Source: an uncultured Prevotella sp. (GTDB lineage: Bacteria; Bacteroidota; Bacteroidia; Bacteroidales; Bacteroidaceae). Taken from it: DNA of 64,000 bases. Made by a program: the position numbers and the translations under genes. The DNA is taken from the NCBI RefSeq assembly GCF_946407605.1, contig NZ_CAMJOS010000001.1, positions 1 through 64,000 on the forward strand, given 5' to 3'. The stretch's first letter is position 1. Every line of letters starts with the position of its first letter. The notes below the pieces were generated by a model, which did not search any database, had not been told where the DNA came from, and was given only the letters and a program-made list of their open reading frames with translations. Positions 35,047 to 45,521 of this stretch are shown here, piece after piece.

Positions 35047-35668
35047 ATTCAGGTCTTTGTACACCTCTGACATCATAGAGGCTGACATTACCACTGGTCT
35101 CAACGCCAACACTCTCGCGCTTAAATACTTTATAGATAGTCATAAAGAATATCTTGATGTCGAGCCACAAGGTTAGATGCTCCACATAATAAACATCACA
35201 TTCCAGTTTATGATCCCAAGTTATGTTTTTACGCCCATTCACCTGAGCCCATCCACTGATACCAGGGCGCACATCATGACGATGTGCCTCATGCTCATTG
35301 TAATACGGCAAATATACAGGAGGTAATGGTCTGGGGCCGATAAAAGCCATATCACCTTTTAATATATTGAAAAACTGTGGAAGTTCGTCAATACTCGTAC
35401 TGCGGACAAACTTACCAGCCTTCGTCAATCGCTGTGCATCAGGAAGAAGATTACCATTTTCATCCCTTTCATCTGTCATTGACTTAAACTTATACACCTT
35501 GAAAGGTTTCTCTCCTTTCCCTATACGAGTCTGATGGAAAAAAGCCCCTGCCCCTTTATTGGCAAAATGCAACCACACTGTCACCACGATAAACAATGGC
35601 GACAATAATATTATTGCGACAAAGGCTCCCAGAAAGCCTAATAATCGTTTTAAAAAAAATCTATACAT
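35027..35668 (-). CDS. Initiating sugar-phosphate transferase (Bac_transf)
   Basis: 213 residues from the ATG at 35668. One N-terminal membrane segment (LLGFLGAFVAIILLSPLFIVV) is followed by the Bac_transf domain with KVYKFKSM, STSIDELPQFFNILKGDM, IGPRP and VRPGISGWAQVNGR. It transfers a sugar-1-phosphate to undecaprenyl phosphate, the first step of repeat-unit assembly. Its short form matches PglC/WcfS-type enzymes, which often use UDP-linked diamino- or amino-trideoxy sugars. Confidence 0.9.
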   Translation of the reverse strand: MYRFFLKRLLGFLGAFVAIILLSPLFIVVTVWLHFANKGAGAFFHQTRIGKGEKPFKVYKFKSMTDERDENGNLLPDAQRLTKAGKFVRSTSIDELPQFFNILKGDMAFIGPRPLPPVYLPYYNEHEAHRHDVRPGISGWAQVNGRKNITWDHKLECDVYYVEHLTLWLDIKIFFMTIYKVFKRESVGVETSGNVSLYDVRGVQRPEYVKNDK

Positions 35669-35681
35669 ATTTATCCGATTT

Positions 35682-36923
35682 TTATGATGCCAATGCGGCT
35701 TCAATAACCTTTATTTCTTCTGCCGCTAAGTTCTTGTAATCAAACTTTTCGGCTGTCTTTCTTACACGATCACACATACCATCATATCTGTATCTCGGCT
35801 GCTCTGCACAATTTCGGATTGCCTGACACAAAGCTTCTGGTGTAGATATATTCTCCGAAACACCAAGCTCATTATCTCGTATCACGTTGTCATACGCAAT
35901 GTTGATATTGCAGACAATAGGTTTTCCTGCAGCCAAATACTGGAACATCTTGCCAGAGCTAACACCCATATACCCAAACCGCTGCTCGTAGGTCATAATA
36001 TTAACAGTTGCCTGACTAACAACCCACGCACATTCGCAGAGTGGAATGCGTTTCTCTTTGAAGTGAACATTTTTAATCCCTTTGTCCACGACATACTGTT
36101 CTAATGCCTCACGCTGAGGGCCATTACCGTAGATAAAGAAGTGATAATTAGTGTCCCGCTGAAGCAAAGCTGCCGCATCTATCAACATCTGAACTTGGTT
36201 GGCAAAGCTAATAGAGCCTAAGTAAATCACCTTGAAAATATCCTTGCGGTTCAAGTCTGCATCTTCACGCGGATAACTATCACGGTCATAATCAAACTGC
36301 TTCAAGTCCACTCCATTATTAATATAATGTACACGAGCCATTTCTATCTTACCACCAGTATTGGTCGTCCAACCCTTATCTTGCAAATACTGTAATGCGC
36401 CTGCAATGGTAAACACCAACTGGTCTGCATGTTCATATATCCACCGCTCAATACGGTAAAAAAACATCATGACAGGATTCCTGCGCGAAATCATACCAAA
36501 ATTAGCAAAATTGTCAGGCCATAAGTCCCATACCTCTGTTACATACTTTGCGCCCAACTTTTTCGCCACCTTCACTATTGGATAATCGAATGGCGCATGC
36601 ACGTTATGTAATATAACATCTGGTTTTTCAAAAGCATTACGGTTCTTGTAAAGATTATGCGCAAACTTCCAGATAGAATATATTCTTTTAATGCCATTCC
36701 CTACATATTCAGGCGCATATACATGAACAAACTTGTATTCGCCATATTGCTTTTCCAAATACTTCCTGCTAGGAACTTCTATTCCTTCGCGTTGCGACGA
36801 ATTAAATGTAATTACATCATAACCTGCCGCCATAAAGTATTTTGCAAACTCCAAATAACGTGGGTTAGCCACCTTGTCTGGAGAGCCTGTTTGGGCATTG
36901 ACTATCCAAATTCTCTTTCCCAT
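35682..36923 (-). CDS. Glycosyltransferase family 4-like
   Basis: A 413-residue GT-B glycosyltransferase: IWIVNAQTGSPDKVANPR at the start, VTEVWDLWPDNFANFG (about 129-144), FKVIYLGSISFANQ and GVSSGKMFQYLAAGKPIVC in the C-terminal nucleotide-sugar domain. It resembles the glycosyltransferase that commonly pairs with the initiating transferase in Bacteroides capsule loci. Its ATG overlaps the stop of fdtB (TAATG). Confidence 0.85.
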   Translation of the reverse strand: MGKRIWIVNAQTGSPDKVANPRYLEFAKYFMAAGYDVITFNSSQREGIEVPSRKYLEKQYGEYKFVHVYAPEYVGNGIKRIYSIWKFAHNLYKNRNAFEKPDVILHNVHAPFDYPIVKVAKKLGAKYVTEVWDLWPDNFANFGMISRRNPVMMFFYRIERWIYEHADQLVFTIAGALQYLQDKGWTTNTGGKIEMARVHYINNGVDLKQFDYDRDSYPREDADLNRKDIFKVIYLGSISFANQVQMLIDAAALLQRDTNYHFFIYGNGPQREALEQYVVDKGIKNVHFKEKRIPLCECAWVVSQATVNIMTYEQRFGYMGVSSGKMFQYLAAGKPIVCNINIAYDNVIRDNELGVSENISTPEALCQAIRNCAEQPRYRYDGMCDRVRKTAEKFDYKNLAAEEIKVIEAALAS

Positions 36924-38050
36924 TACTTAAAAGAATTGATTAAGCGTACCACTTCAGCAACATCTTCAAGCGAAATCGCCGGGCCTATAGGTAGGCTCAA
37001 TTCCTCGTCAGCCAAACGTTCCGTAATAGGGAGGCTCAATTGAGGCGTATTCCAGGCCTCCTTAGCATAGCATTCCTGTTTGTGTGGTGCAATGGGATAA
37101 TGACAAACAGTACCCACGCCATTCTCATCCAGGTAATCATGGAGACTATCACGATTCTCCTTACCCTTTACGATGATTGGGAACAAATGGTATGCATTCT
37201 GATCATCAGGAAGCAAGTCAGGCAAAGTGATCAGCGGGTTATTGATATGCTCATAGTAGTAATGAGCAACCTCCTTACGATGAGCATTATCCTCTACCAA
37301 GTATTTCAGCTTGACATCAAGCACCGCAGCCTGTATCTCATCCAATCGACTGTTACGTCCTGCATACTTGAACACATATTTCTTCTGACTACCATAGTTG
37401 GCCAAAGCTCGAACTGCTGCAGCCAATTCAGGATCGTTAGTGGTAACTGCACCACCATCACCAAGAGCGCCAAGGTTCTTGCCAGGATAAAAGCTATGGC
37501 CAGCAGCATCACCGATGCTACCTGTCACTCTGCCATCAGTAAACTTACAACCATGACTCTGAGCACAATCCTCTACCAACTTCAAGTTGTACTTCTTACA
37601 AAGCTCGCCTATCTTCTCTGTATAAGCGATACGGCCATACAGATGCACAATGGCGATAGCCTTGGTCTTAGGCGTAATCAAGCCTTCAATCAGGTCATCA
37701 TCTATCTCCAATGTATTTGGCTTTGGTTCACAAAGAACAGGTACCAGTCCGTTCTCAGTAATGCCCAAGATAGTTGCAATGTAGGTGTTTGCGGGTACAA
37801 TCACCTCGTCACCAGGCTTCATCACACCCATCTCAATGTATGCACGGAATATCCAGATAAGTGCATCCAATCCGTTGGCGCAACCAATGGTAAATTTTGT
37901 ACCAATGAACTCTGAGTAGTGCTTCTCGAACTGCTCGTTCTCCTTACCTTGGAGGTACCAACCTCCATTCACAACACGGCTTACAGCCTCGTTAATCTCA
38001 GCTCCATGCAGAGCCGTTACATCTTTTAATGATAAAAATGGTATATTCAT
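36923..38050 (-). CDS. fdtB: FdtB/QdtB-type sugar 3-aminotransferase
   Basis: A 375-residue DegT-family aminotransferase: [48 protein letters not shown], the PLP Lys in [14 protein letters not shown] and [16 protein letters not shown]. The pattern with ANTYIAxIL and RAYxEMG is that of dTDP-3-keto sugar aminotransferases FdtB/QdtB. It would act after the FdtA ketoisomerase, with FdtC acetylating the product. fdtC lies 41 bases upstream, while fdtA is 7 kb away in the same operon. Confidence 0.85.
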   Translation of the reverse strand: MNIPFLSLKDVTALHGAEINEAVSRVVNGGWYLQGKENEQFEKHYSEFIGTKFTIGCANGLDALIWIFRAYIEMGVMKPGDEVIVPANTYIATILGITENGLVPVLCEPKPNTLEIDDDLIEGLITPKTKAIAIVHLYGRIAYTEKIGELCKKYNLKLVEDCAQSHGCKFTDGRVTGSIGDAAGHSFYPGKNLGALGDGGAVTTNDPELAAAVRALANYGSQKKYVFKYAGRNSRLDEIQAAVLDVKLKYLVEDNAHRKEVAHYYYEHINNPLITLPDLLPDDQNAYHLFPIIVKGKENRDSLHDYLDENGVGTVCHYPIAPHKQECYAKEAWNTPQLSLPITERLADEELSLPIGPAISLEDVAEVVRLINSFK

Positions 38051-38091
38051 ATTATCTTAATTTTCAATTCTCAATTATCAATTTTCAATTC

Positions 38092-38550
38092 TCAAAAGTC
38101 AACCTTTCGGTAGAACCTAGCAGGATTTCCCAGCCACAATTCACCAGCCGGCACATCTTTGGTCACTACAGAGCCTGCTGCAACAAAAGCGCCTTCGCCT
38201 ATTGTGATGCCGGGAAGAATAACACATCCTGCTCCAATGGTAGCTCCTTTACAGACTCTTGTTTTTAAAAGTTTCCAGTCTTTATTCTTAGATCGTGGGT
38301 ACATATCGTTGGTAAAAGTCACATTGGAACCTATCATGACATTATCCTCTAACTCAATACCATCCCAAATCTGCACACCGCATTTCACGGTGCAATTATT
38401 ACCAATCACCACATCATTCTCGATTAAACAATGTGAGCAGATATTACAATTCTCCCCTATTTGAGCTTTAGGGAATATCACACAGAACTGCCAGATTTTT
38501 GTACTTTCCGGTATGTTCTCATTCATACAATCAGCTAATTGGTGTATCAT
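38092..38550 (-). CDS. fdtC: FdtC/QdtC-type sugar N-acetyltransferase
   Basis: A 152-residue left-handed beta-helix acyltransferase with hexapeptide repeats: [54 protein letters not shown], then [12 protein letters not shown]. The size and the context directly before fdtB fit dTDP-3-amino-3,6-dideoxyhexose N-acetyltransferase. The stop lies in AT-rich sequence before fdtB. Confidence 0.85.
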   Translation of the reverse strand: MIHQLADCMNENIPESTKIWQFCVIFPKAQIGENCNICSHCLIENDVVIGNNCTVKCGVQIWDGIELEDNVMIGSNVTFTNDMYPRSKNKDWKLLKTRVCKGATIGAGCVILPGITIGEGAFVAAGSVVTKDVPAGELWLGNPARFYRKVDF

Positions 38551-38571
38551 TTTAGCTTTATAATTTCATCT

Positions 38572-39354
38572 TTAAATTCTCATCCACATACCTCTCGCTA
38601 CTCTACCTATTTCTTCCTTTAGGTTCACCCACACAGGCGAGTTCCACTGTCTTGGATGCGTCAGTAACTCTAGAACAGGTTCTCCACGTTTAATGGCTTC
38701 AACCGCTTTTGAGGTAAATTCTTCCATTTCCACCTGATCTGCTATTCTACACGTCAATGCATTCATGTGGGGTTCATCATAAGCCTCTCGCAATATGCCC
38801 GTAGTTTTTCGCACCCTATTATCTATCAGTTCTTTATTCTGAAACTTGAACCGTGTATTAATATAGTCACCATGCGAAGCTATTGTCAGGCAAGGTTGTC
38901 CCGTTTTCTCCTTGAACTTGGCATATTGACTTATAAAGAAATCACGAATCTCTTCAATGCGCTTAAGCATCACCTCCTTCGAACGGATTCGATGTTTATA
39001 ACAATAGGTTGCAATCTCCTCAAAATGATAGGAAGCCTCACCACCTGCCTCTGATATTTCCTTCATCAGCTGCACATTAACAGTGTTCCACCGAAAGTAA
39101 TATGTTGCCCTTACGCCATACTTCTTTTCGAGTTCCAGCATCTTTCTCAGGATCTTGAAGTCAGCCGTATCAATATCCCGACGAAGGATCAGATATTTCT
39201 TTCCTTCAATTCTGCCGCCCTCAATTACTTGCTCAAACGACAACATGGTATGGACTTCATAGCCATTGTCGCATGCCGCTTTTAGTATAGCTTCATATTC
39301 ACCTTCTTTCGACGGACGAAAAAAATCGTTATATATTCTCGTTTTTATACCCAT
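38572..39354 (-). CDS. Polysaccharide deacetylase-like protein
   Basis: A 260-residue protein with a NodB-like outline: LILRRDIDTADFKILRKMLELEKKYGVRATYYFR (part; about 56-90), EASYHFEEIATYCY, TIASHGDYIN and a late LLTHPRQW. The first Asp pair and the His residues could bind metal, but the full NodB motif set is not exact. It may deacetylate a sugar in the repeat unit; other roles are possible. Confidence 0.7.
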   Translation of the reverse strand: MGIKTRIYNDFFRPSKEGEYEAILKAACDNGYEVHTMLSFEQVIEGGRIEGKKYLILRRDIDTADFKILRKMLELEKKYGVRATYYFRWNTVNVQLMKEISEAGGEASYHFEEIATYCYKHRIRSKEVMLKRIEEIRDFFISQYAKFKEKTGQPCLTIASHGDYINTRFKFQNKELIDNRVRKTTGILREAYDEPHMNALTCRIADQVEMEEFTSKAVEAIKRGEPVLELLTHPRQWNSPVWVNLKEEIGRVARGMWMRI

Positions 39355-39360
39355 AGTTCT

Positions 39361-40587
39361 TTAGGACCGTGCAATTATATCGTCTATATACATTTTTGCT
39401 ACTTTCTGATCTGTCAAGCGTTTTGCAGTTGCAATTGCATTCTCAGAAATTCTCTGCCGCTCTGCAACTGGCATTGCATTAATTCGTTTTATGACCTCAG
39501 ACAATTCTTCAGCATCACCAGCATTACAGAGGAACCCATTTTCTCCATCCACAATAACACCATCAAAGCCTTCTCTCCTAGATGCAATGGTAATGCAACC
39601 ACGAGCCATAGCTTCCAAATAAACTAATCCATAAGCTTCACCTCTGCTTATCATCACCATACAATCTGCTTTATCATATTCTTCCACAATTGTATCACGT
39701 GGTATTCGACCAAGTATTGACACCTGATCTTGAAGTCCATAGTTACCCATTTTTTCACGGATCAAGTCTAACTGTTGCCCCTCTCCTATATAGGTAAGAT
39801 GGAATTCCTTGTTTTTATACACATCATATAATGCATCCAATACCTTTTCAGGATATTTCCTATCAATCATCAGCCCAACATAAACAAAATTTCTCAATGG
39901 TTTTGTGAAATCATGTCTATTAATTCCAGTAATATAACTCTCAGGAATCCCCGAATAACAAATAAACGGGTTAACTACCATACCTACCGCTGCTTCAAAC
40001 TCTTCTAGAACCGGTTTGCTTCTGAAGCCCCACATATCAATATCTTTCATCAGTTCAGGCAGTCTTTCTCTATAAACCTTTATCATGATTCCAATATCAC
40101 CATGCATCACAATGCATGTCTTAACATCGGGGTATTCATTCTTAAGCAAACCCAGCATTTCAATCTGCGGGTTTGGGAAATGCCCAACAATCACATCAGG
40201 TACAAAACCATTTGTTTTAGAATCTTCAACTATCGACTGTACAGCCTTTCTTATTGATTTGGCTGAGAATTTTCCGTGTGGGATAGGCTTAAAAACTGGC
40301 ACACGCATCACTGGCACATTATCCATCAAGTAGTTTTCTTTATGGTTCAGCCGCTTCGTATAGACGATAGCACCTGTTTTAGCAGCAATACGTTTTGCAT
40401 TTAACTTTGCTATCCAGTAAAAGGGACGTGGATAAACGGCTTGCACATGCACAGCACGTACGTTATATCCCATCTTCACCCATTCCTTGGTGAAATAATG
40501 ACATACTGACGTACCCTTATTCTCCTTTGTTGGAAGAGGATATATAATAGAGAGCAATAGTATATTATAAGATTTCTTTGATTCCAT
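39361..40587 (-). CDS. Glycosyltransferase family 4
   Basis: About 408 residues from the ATG at 40587. N-terminal IYPLPTKENKGTSVCHYFTKEW and C-terminal FVYVGLMIDRKYPEKVLDAL, ILGRIPRDTIVEEYDKADC and RGEAYGLVYLEAMARG (the EX7E motif) define a GT4 enzyme. It adds a sugar in the cytoplasm. It overlaps the next glycosyltransferase by 23 bases. Confidence 0.9.
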   Translation of the reverse strand: MESKKSYNILLLSIIYPLPTKENKGTSVCHYFTKEWVKMGYNVRAVHVQAVYPRPFYWIAKLNAKRIAAKTGAIVYTKRLNHKENYLMDNVPVMRVPVFKPIPHGKFSAKSIRKAVQSIVEDSKTNGFVPDVIVGHFPNPQIEMLGLLKNEYPDVKTCIVMHGDIGIMIKVYRERLPELMKDIDMWGFRSKPVLEEFEAAVGMVVNPFICYSGIPESYITGINRHDFTKPLRNFVYVGLMIDRKYPEKVLDALYDVYKNKEFHLTYIGEGQQLDLIREKMGNYGLQDQVSILGRIPRDTIVEEYDKADCMVMISRGEAYGLVYLEAMARGCITIASRREGFDGVIVDGENGFLCNAGDAEELSEVIKRINAMPVAERQRISENAIATAKRLTDQKVAKMYIDDIIARS

Positions 40588-41704
40588 ATATAATGTCCTT
40601 AATAGTATCATCTTGGCTTTCCCAAGTTATTTTATCCTTACTCTTCTCAACGTTCGCTTTATAGAAATCATAGTCCTTTATCAATTCCTTTAATCCTTCC
40701 ATTATTTTAAGGTAATCCGTCCCGTCAGTATCTATTGACAAACCAAATTGATATTTATTAATTAACTCTCGCATCGATGGATTTTCACCTACTACAACAG
40801 GAAGTCCCTGGGAGACTGCCAAATAGAAACGATTGGCATCGCAATAGTAATTGTTAGCTCTCGTGTTTTTATAAAAAACAGCCGATATGAAACATTCTTT
40901 CATATAATTAGTTATCTGCATCTGAGGTATCCTACCCACAAAAAAAACTCTCTCATTGACAGCATCCCCAAATTCTTCTTGCAACCTTCCCATACTATCC
41001 TTATGGAAAGGTCCAACAACTACTGCATTTAGATTTTCTATATTTAAAATAGCTGCTATTGTTTCATACGCAGCCCTTCCATCATCATTTAAGCCCTGAA
41101 GGTAAACACATTTCTTATTATTAGCCCATTTCTTAAATTCTTGATATTTCTCACCCATCTTGATTTCCTCATTATGAATCTCAGGATAATTACTTAGTAC
41201 GAAATGACGGTCTGGGTTTGGAACCACACCAAGCGACTTCAAATACTCACGTCTTTGGTTATTTGCATGTATCACCACTTTACAACGGCTAAAAGCATAC
41301 TTCAAAATACCTCTTTTGATACGATGGCTCAATAAGCTTGTAGGTAGTTCATGAAGATCCCAAATTAGACATTTTGTTCTTACTAATAATGTAATGAACA
41401 TTGTCTCACAATCAGCAGTCCATACAGCATCATATTCTTTCAAATCCTTCCTTACTGCTTTCCAGAATTGATAACCTTTTGTTAGTGTTCTTTCCGCTGA
41501 TGCATATTTGTCCCGAGCTGGAATATAAATTGACTTATAAGGTACTCCATAATCAGTAACTCCTTCTACTTCCTTGTTTTCTGGAAGCATCGCGAATATC
41601 TTGAATTTTATACTTGGATATAGTCTTTGTATTGACAGAATCTCTTTCCGTATTCTATCATCGTATTCCAACCCGTCAGTTTTTAATACTAATGCAATTT
41701 TCAT
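40565..41704 (-). CDS. Glycosyltransferase (GT-B type)
   Basis: A 379-residue protein with a Rossmann-like start (IALVLKTDGLEYDDRIRKEI), VWTADCETMF (about 94-103), KKCVYLQGLNDDGRAAYETI and AVSQGLPVVVGENPSM in the C-terminal domain. This fits a GT4-like enzyme, more divergent than its neighbours. Donor and acceptor cannot be read from sequence. Confidence 0.75.
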   Translation of the reverse strand: MKIALVLKTDGLEYDDRIRKEILSIQRLYPSIKFKIFAMLPENKEVEGVTDYGVPYKSIYIPARDKYASAERTLTKGYQFWKAVRKDLKEYDAVWTADCETMFITLLVRTKCLIWDLHELPTSLLSHRIKRGILKYAFSRCKVVIHANNQRREYLKSLGVVPNPDRHFVLSNYPEIHNEEIKMGEKYQEFKKWANNKKCVYLQGLNDDGRAAYETIAAILNIENLNAVVVGPFHKDSMGRLQEEFGDAVNERVFFVGRIPQMQITNYMKECFISAVFYKNTRANNYYCDANRFYLAVSQGLPVVVGENPSMRELINKYQFGLSIDTDGTDYLKIMEGLKELIKDYDFYKANVEKSKDKITWESQDDTIKDIIYGIKEIL

Positions 41705-41710
41705 ATTTAT

Positions 41711-42856
41711 TTAGTTTTTATCACCAACTGATTTACCAGTTCTTTCTTTATAACTATCGAAATTATAATTGCTTCTCTCAACAAAAGGCTTATGCTTCGT
41801 TAGAATATAGTAAATACTATTAGAGTAAGGTATATAAACATACGTGTTATTAAGAGTTCTAAACAATGTCAAAGAGAATAGAGCAATAAAGCAATATTTC
41901 ATAATCTTCGCTTTATTTTCCATTATTAAATAAGCAAATGCTGCTGAATAAAAAAATGAAAGGGGTATAACCATTCTAAAACCTGTAGGTATAAGCAAAA
42001 TAACTCTACCTATGATTAGATATAATATAGAGTAAAAATAAATTTGATTTCCATTCTTCATGGATATCACTTTGTCTCTATTATAAATGATTATTGCAGC
42101 AAGAAATACCTTTAAGGCAGAACCTATAGTAAAAAAGGATTCATTGCTTTCCACCGAATACGACTCATAGTTTCGCGTATCGCCAACATAATTCAAAAAA
42201 AACTGTGCATTATTAAATATCTCCGATATAAACATCTCATCGCTACAAATTATTGCAATTACGATGTATATCAGGAAAATCGTGTGTTTGTTAACTTTCT
42301 CAATGGGAATCCTAAGGAAACCTAATAAAAGCAATAATATAGGGAAGATACTTGTCATGTGGAAGAAAACAGCCCATAAAGATATTAACAAAAACTTTTT
42401 CAGTTTTTTAGCGAATGCATAAGGTATAGCAAAATTAATAAATATATTGGCTACCATAAAGCGCAATGGATTATCTACTATCATAAAAAGTATCATAGTA
42501 AACATAATCCCCATTGCCGCCATCCAATGGTCTGATATTTTTTTAAATGCATATATTAAAGAATATAAATAAATACATTTAAGTATCGCAACCGCCACGA
42601 AAAAATCAGAAGAGATTTTACTTAGAAGATAGTAAACTAACCAGAAACCTTTATCATAGTCATTATAGTTTACAAGTAAATTAGATTCGCGAAAATCTAG
42701 TTCATAATATCTCCAGTCTGATCCCGTCATATATCCAAAACACAGGAATACATAGAGAAAAAACAAAAAAAAACTTTTTTTCTTTTTGTTCTTAATATTA
42801 TCAAGATAGAACAAACCCAGAAAAAAGAAAAAATATAGAATAAAGCTGAATATCAT
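41711..42856 (-). CDS. EpsG-type polysaccharide polymerase (Wzy-like)
   Basis: A 381-residue, very hydrophobic protein with about ten membrane segments. The EpsG-family mark is visible near the start: FGYMTGSDWRYYELDF (about 40-55). It would polymerise repeat units in the periplasm after Wzx export. The coding sequence is AT-rich with long A runs, typical of polymerase genes in such loci. Confidence 0.85.
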   Translation of the reverse strand: MIFSFILYFFFFLGLFYLDNIKNKKKKSFFLFFLYVFLCFGYMTGSDWRYYELDFRESNLLVNYNDYDKGFWLVYYLLSKISSDFFVAVAILKCIYLYSLIYAFKKISDHWMAAMGIMFTMILFMIVDNPLRFMVANIFINFAIPYAFAKKLKKFLLISLWAVFFHMTSIFPILLLLLGFLRIPIEKVNKHTIFLIYIVIAIICSDEMFISEIFNNAQFFLNYVGDTRNYESYSVESNESFFTIGSALKVFLAAIIIYNRDKVISMKNGNQIYFYSILYLIIGRVILLIPTGFRMVIPLSFFYSAAFAYLIMENKAKIMKYCFIALFSLTLFRTLNNTYVYIPYSNSIYYILTKHKPFVERSNYNFDSYKERTGKSVGDKN

Positions 42857-42882
42857 AAATAAAAATTATTCAAATAAAGATA

Positions 42883-44064
42883 TTAATTACCCTCATTATT
42901 TATACTCTTCTCAAAAAGGCTATGCCATCTTTCTAGCATCAATTTCCAACTTTTAAAAGATCGTATCGCTTCTTTTACCTCGCCAGACACCATTATCCTG
43001 GGATAATCACCAGATAAAACATTTTTTATACACATACTCAATTCACTTATCGAATCGCATCGATAATATGGGAATCCATATTTCTCAATGAATTTATATT
43101 TTAACCAACTACCATTAATCACTTGTGTATCGGCTAACAAATACTCTAGAATACTGGCGTTTGTTGCATCTGTTTTCTGTACATGTATAAACAAGTCGGT
43201 AAGAATTCGCAATGCAGCTACCTTCTCTAAACTTAAGAAATCCATAATAAATACCACATTCAGGGCCAAAGAATGGGATAACTCAGAAAGTTCTCGGTAT
43301 AAATCCTCTTTTGCTGATCCGTATGAAAGTTGAATAATAACACAGTAATCTTTCGGAAGTAATTTCTTATTTTCAGCTAATGCTTTAAGTATTTCCTTAT
43401 GGTTTTGGTCTCGGCTCGCATTATATCCACAAGCTATATAGTGTGAACTTTCAGGAAGATTTAACATCAGAGATAGCTCTTTTCTTGACTGGGTGCCAAT
43501 CATACGGTCAATAATATCAATAACATCCGAACCAAAACCTGCATATACTATTTTTTTGTCTGGTATATGAAAACGATTTATCAAACCTATTCCAAATTCG
43601 TTATTTTTTCCTACAGTAACAAAATCTATTTCTTTAAACGCCTTCTGCAATGCGGATTCTTCAAGTTTTGAACTTCTTAACACATCACTTCCTAACGGAG
43701 CTATATGTGTTTTTGCACCTCTATGATGGGCATACCTAATCATGGATGAGGTAAGTGTCGTAACCCCAACAAAAGATACAAACTGGATATTTTCCGAAGA
43801 AATAACCTCCTTGACTTTTCTTTTAAGTAAAACAGAAAAAGCCCAAGCCCTCACTTTTGGTATTTTAGACAGTATCTTAAAAAAACAATTAGATTCAACA
43901 CCATAGACATGTTCAATTCCTGGTATATCAGGGTATTTATAGCCCACCCGAAACGAAGAATCAAACACATATATTTTCTCAACCTCTTTTTTGCTCGCAC
44001 CTAGCTTAGTAACGAGCGTAGAAATATGCTTCGTTGTTAAAGTGCCTACTATTAAAATATTCAT
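42883..44064 (-). CDS. Probable glycosyltransferase (GT-B)
   Basis: A 393-residue protein: ILIVGTLTTKHISTLVTKLG start, APLGSDVLRSSKLEE (about 141-155), YIACGYNASRDQNHKEIL and TDATNASILEYLLADTQVINGSWLKYKF near the end. The two-Rossmann layout suggests a GT-B glycosyltransferase, but the GT family is not recognised. It sits between the flippase and polymerase genes. Confidence 0.7.
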   Translation of the reverse strand: MNILIVGTLTTKHISTLVTKLGASKKEVEKIYVFDSSFRVGYKYPDIPGIEHVYGVESNCFFKILSKIPKVRAWAFSVLLKRKVKEVISSENIQFVSFVGVTTLTSSMIRYAHHRGAKTHIAPLGSDVLRSSKLEESALQKAFKEIDFVTVGKNNEFGIGLINRFHIPDKKIVYAGFGSDVIDIIDRMIGTQSRKELSLMLNLPESSHYIACGYNASRDQNHKEILKALAENKKLLPKDYCVIIQLSYGSAKEDLYRELSELSHSLALNVVFIMDFLSLEKVAALRILTDLFIHVQKTDATNASILEYLLADTQVINGSWLKYKFIEKYGFPYYRCDSISELSMCIKNVLSGDYPRIMVSGEVKEAIRSFKSWKLMLERWHSLFEKSINNEGN

Positions 44065-44069
44065 TATTA

Positions 44070-45521
44070 TTATCTTTTTGGACGAATCATTTTACAAATG
44101 ATTTCTACATCATTTTTCACTGGAATTAATGCTATCATATACAGGAAAACAAATATGGCAGAATATACGAAAAGGTGCAACACATTGTTGCCGAATGTAC
44201 CAAAAATATTCATTTCCAACAAGATTCGTGTAATTATTGCAGCAACGCCAACCAATAACATATATTTTCCAAACTGTCCCATATAAAGGCGTGCAGATAT
44301 CGGGTATGTGTTCATAACAATTAAACGCCAATATATTGGTATCAAAATCAAACCAAACAGGAAATTACATACAACAAGAATATCAATTGAGAATTGGCAG
44401 CATATAAGCGTTATGGGAATTATCAGACAAACACGGAAAATCGTAGCTTTAAAGTTCAAATCTGTACGCCCCTTTGCAATACCTAACATATCATAGAAAC
44501 AAGTGATGCTTCCAAACATCGAACCTATCGCAAAGATGCTCACCATAAAGGACGCATCCAAGAACTTCTCACCATATACAATCCATACCACATCCTTACT
44601 GAAGACCGCTATCGCAAGGCAGATTGGAATACAAATGTAAGCAACTACCTTCGTAATCATTAGGAATCTCACCTTTACCGCTTCGTCATCATTATTGTTG
44701 TTGGAAAGAATGGGCAAAGCAACTTTCGAAACAACCGTATTTACAAAATTAATTATGCGATGTACTAAGTCTTTTGCTAAATCATATACCCCTAGTACAT
44801 CTGTCCCAAGGAATTTTCCAATAATGAAAACATCAATTTTGCTGGCTATAAAATCTATAATTCTAGTACCAGTCTGATAAATACCAATCTTCGCCAATGG
44901 AACCACTTCTTTCATACTAAATGTCATACTGATTCTCTGATACTTAAAACCAGATAATAAATTCCATACATTTACAACCACTATAGAACACAAAGTGGAA
45001 TAAACCAATGAATAAATGCCATATCCATTATACGCTAAAAACCATGCTAATACGAGTGACAAAAGATTAGCCACAATATTTCGCATCGCCAATTCCTTAA
45101 ACTGGTATTTCTTCTGCAGGACACTATCATATAGTTTACCTAATGCCTGAAAAATGACAGACAATCCAGACAGAGGGATAAGAGCCGCTAAAATTGGAGT
45201 TTCATAAAAAGAAGCAACCAATGGCGAACTTAGCGACAACATAATATACAAAACTAAGAATATAGCAAACTGAGCCCAGTACAAAGAGCTGAACTCCCGA
45301 AGAGTTAGCTTTTGTTTATACATAATGACGCTAGCGAAACCTAAATCGGTAAAAGAAAGACATAGACCAATAACCATGTTAATGATGGCCACTGCACCAA
45401 AATCGCTCTTCTCTAAGAAACGAGTCAATATGACAACACGCCCAAATTGCGCCAACATCACAACACCTGTTGACACGGACGTCCAAAAGCCTCCTTTTAA
45501 TGCAACGTTTTTATCGCTCAT
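44070..45521 (-). CDS. Wzx-type oligosaccharide flippase
   Basis: A 483-residue MOP-superfamily exporter with about 13 membrane segments. It begins with LKGGFWTSVSTGVVMLAQFGRVVILTRFL (part), a typical lipopolysaccharide-biosynthesis flippase start. It moves undecaprenyl-linked repeat units to the periplasm. Overlap with the upstream gene is 11 bases. Confidence 0.9.
   Translation of the reverse strand: MSDKNVALKGGFWTSVSTGVVMLAQFGRVVILTRFLEKSDFGAVAIINMVIGLCLSFTDLGFASVIMYKQKLTLREFSSLYWAQFAIFLVLYIMLSLSSPLVASFYETPILAALIPLSGLSVIFQALGKLYDSVLQKKYQFKELAMRNIVANLLSLVLAWFLAYNGYGIYSLVYSTLCSIVVVNVWNLLSGFKYQRISMTFSMKEVVPLAKIGIYQTGTRIIDFIASKIDVFIIGKFLGTDVLGVYDLAKDLVHRIINFVNTVVSKVALPILSNNNNDDEAVKVRFLMITKVVAYICIPICLAIAVFSKDVVWIVYGEKFLDASFMVSIFAIGSMFGSITCFYDMLGIAKGRTDLNFKATIFRVCLIIPITLICCQFSIDILVVCNFLFGLILIPIYWRLIVMNTYPISARLYMGQFGKYMLLVGVAAIITRILLEMNIFGTFGNNVLHLFVYSAIFVFLYMIALIPVKNDVEIICKMIRPKR

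Noticed and set aside
37040..37915. 291-codon plus-strand open frame
   Set aside because: Antisense shadow of fdtB; no known family.
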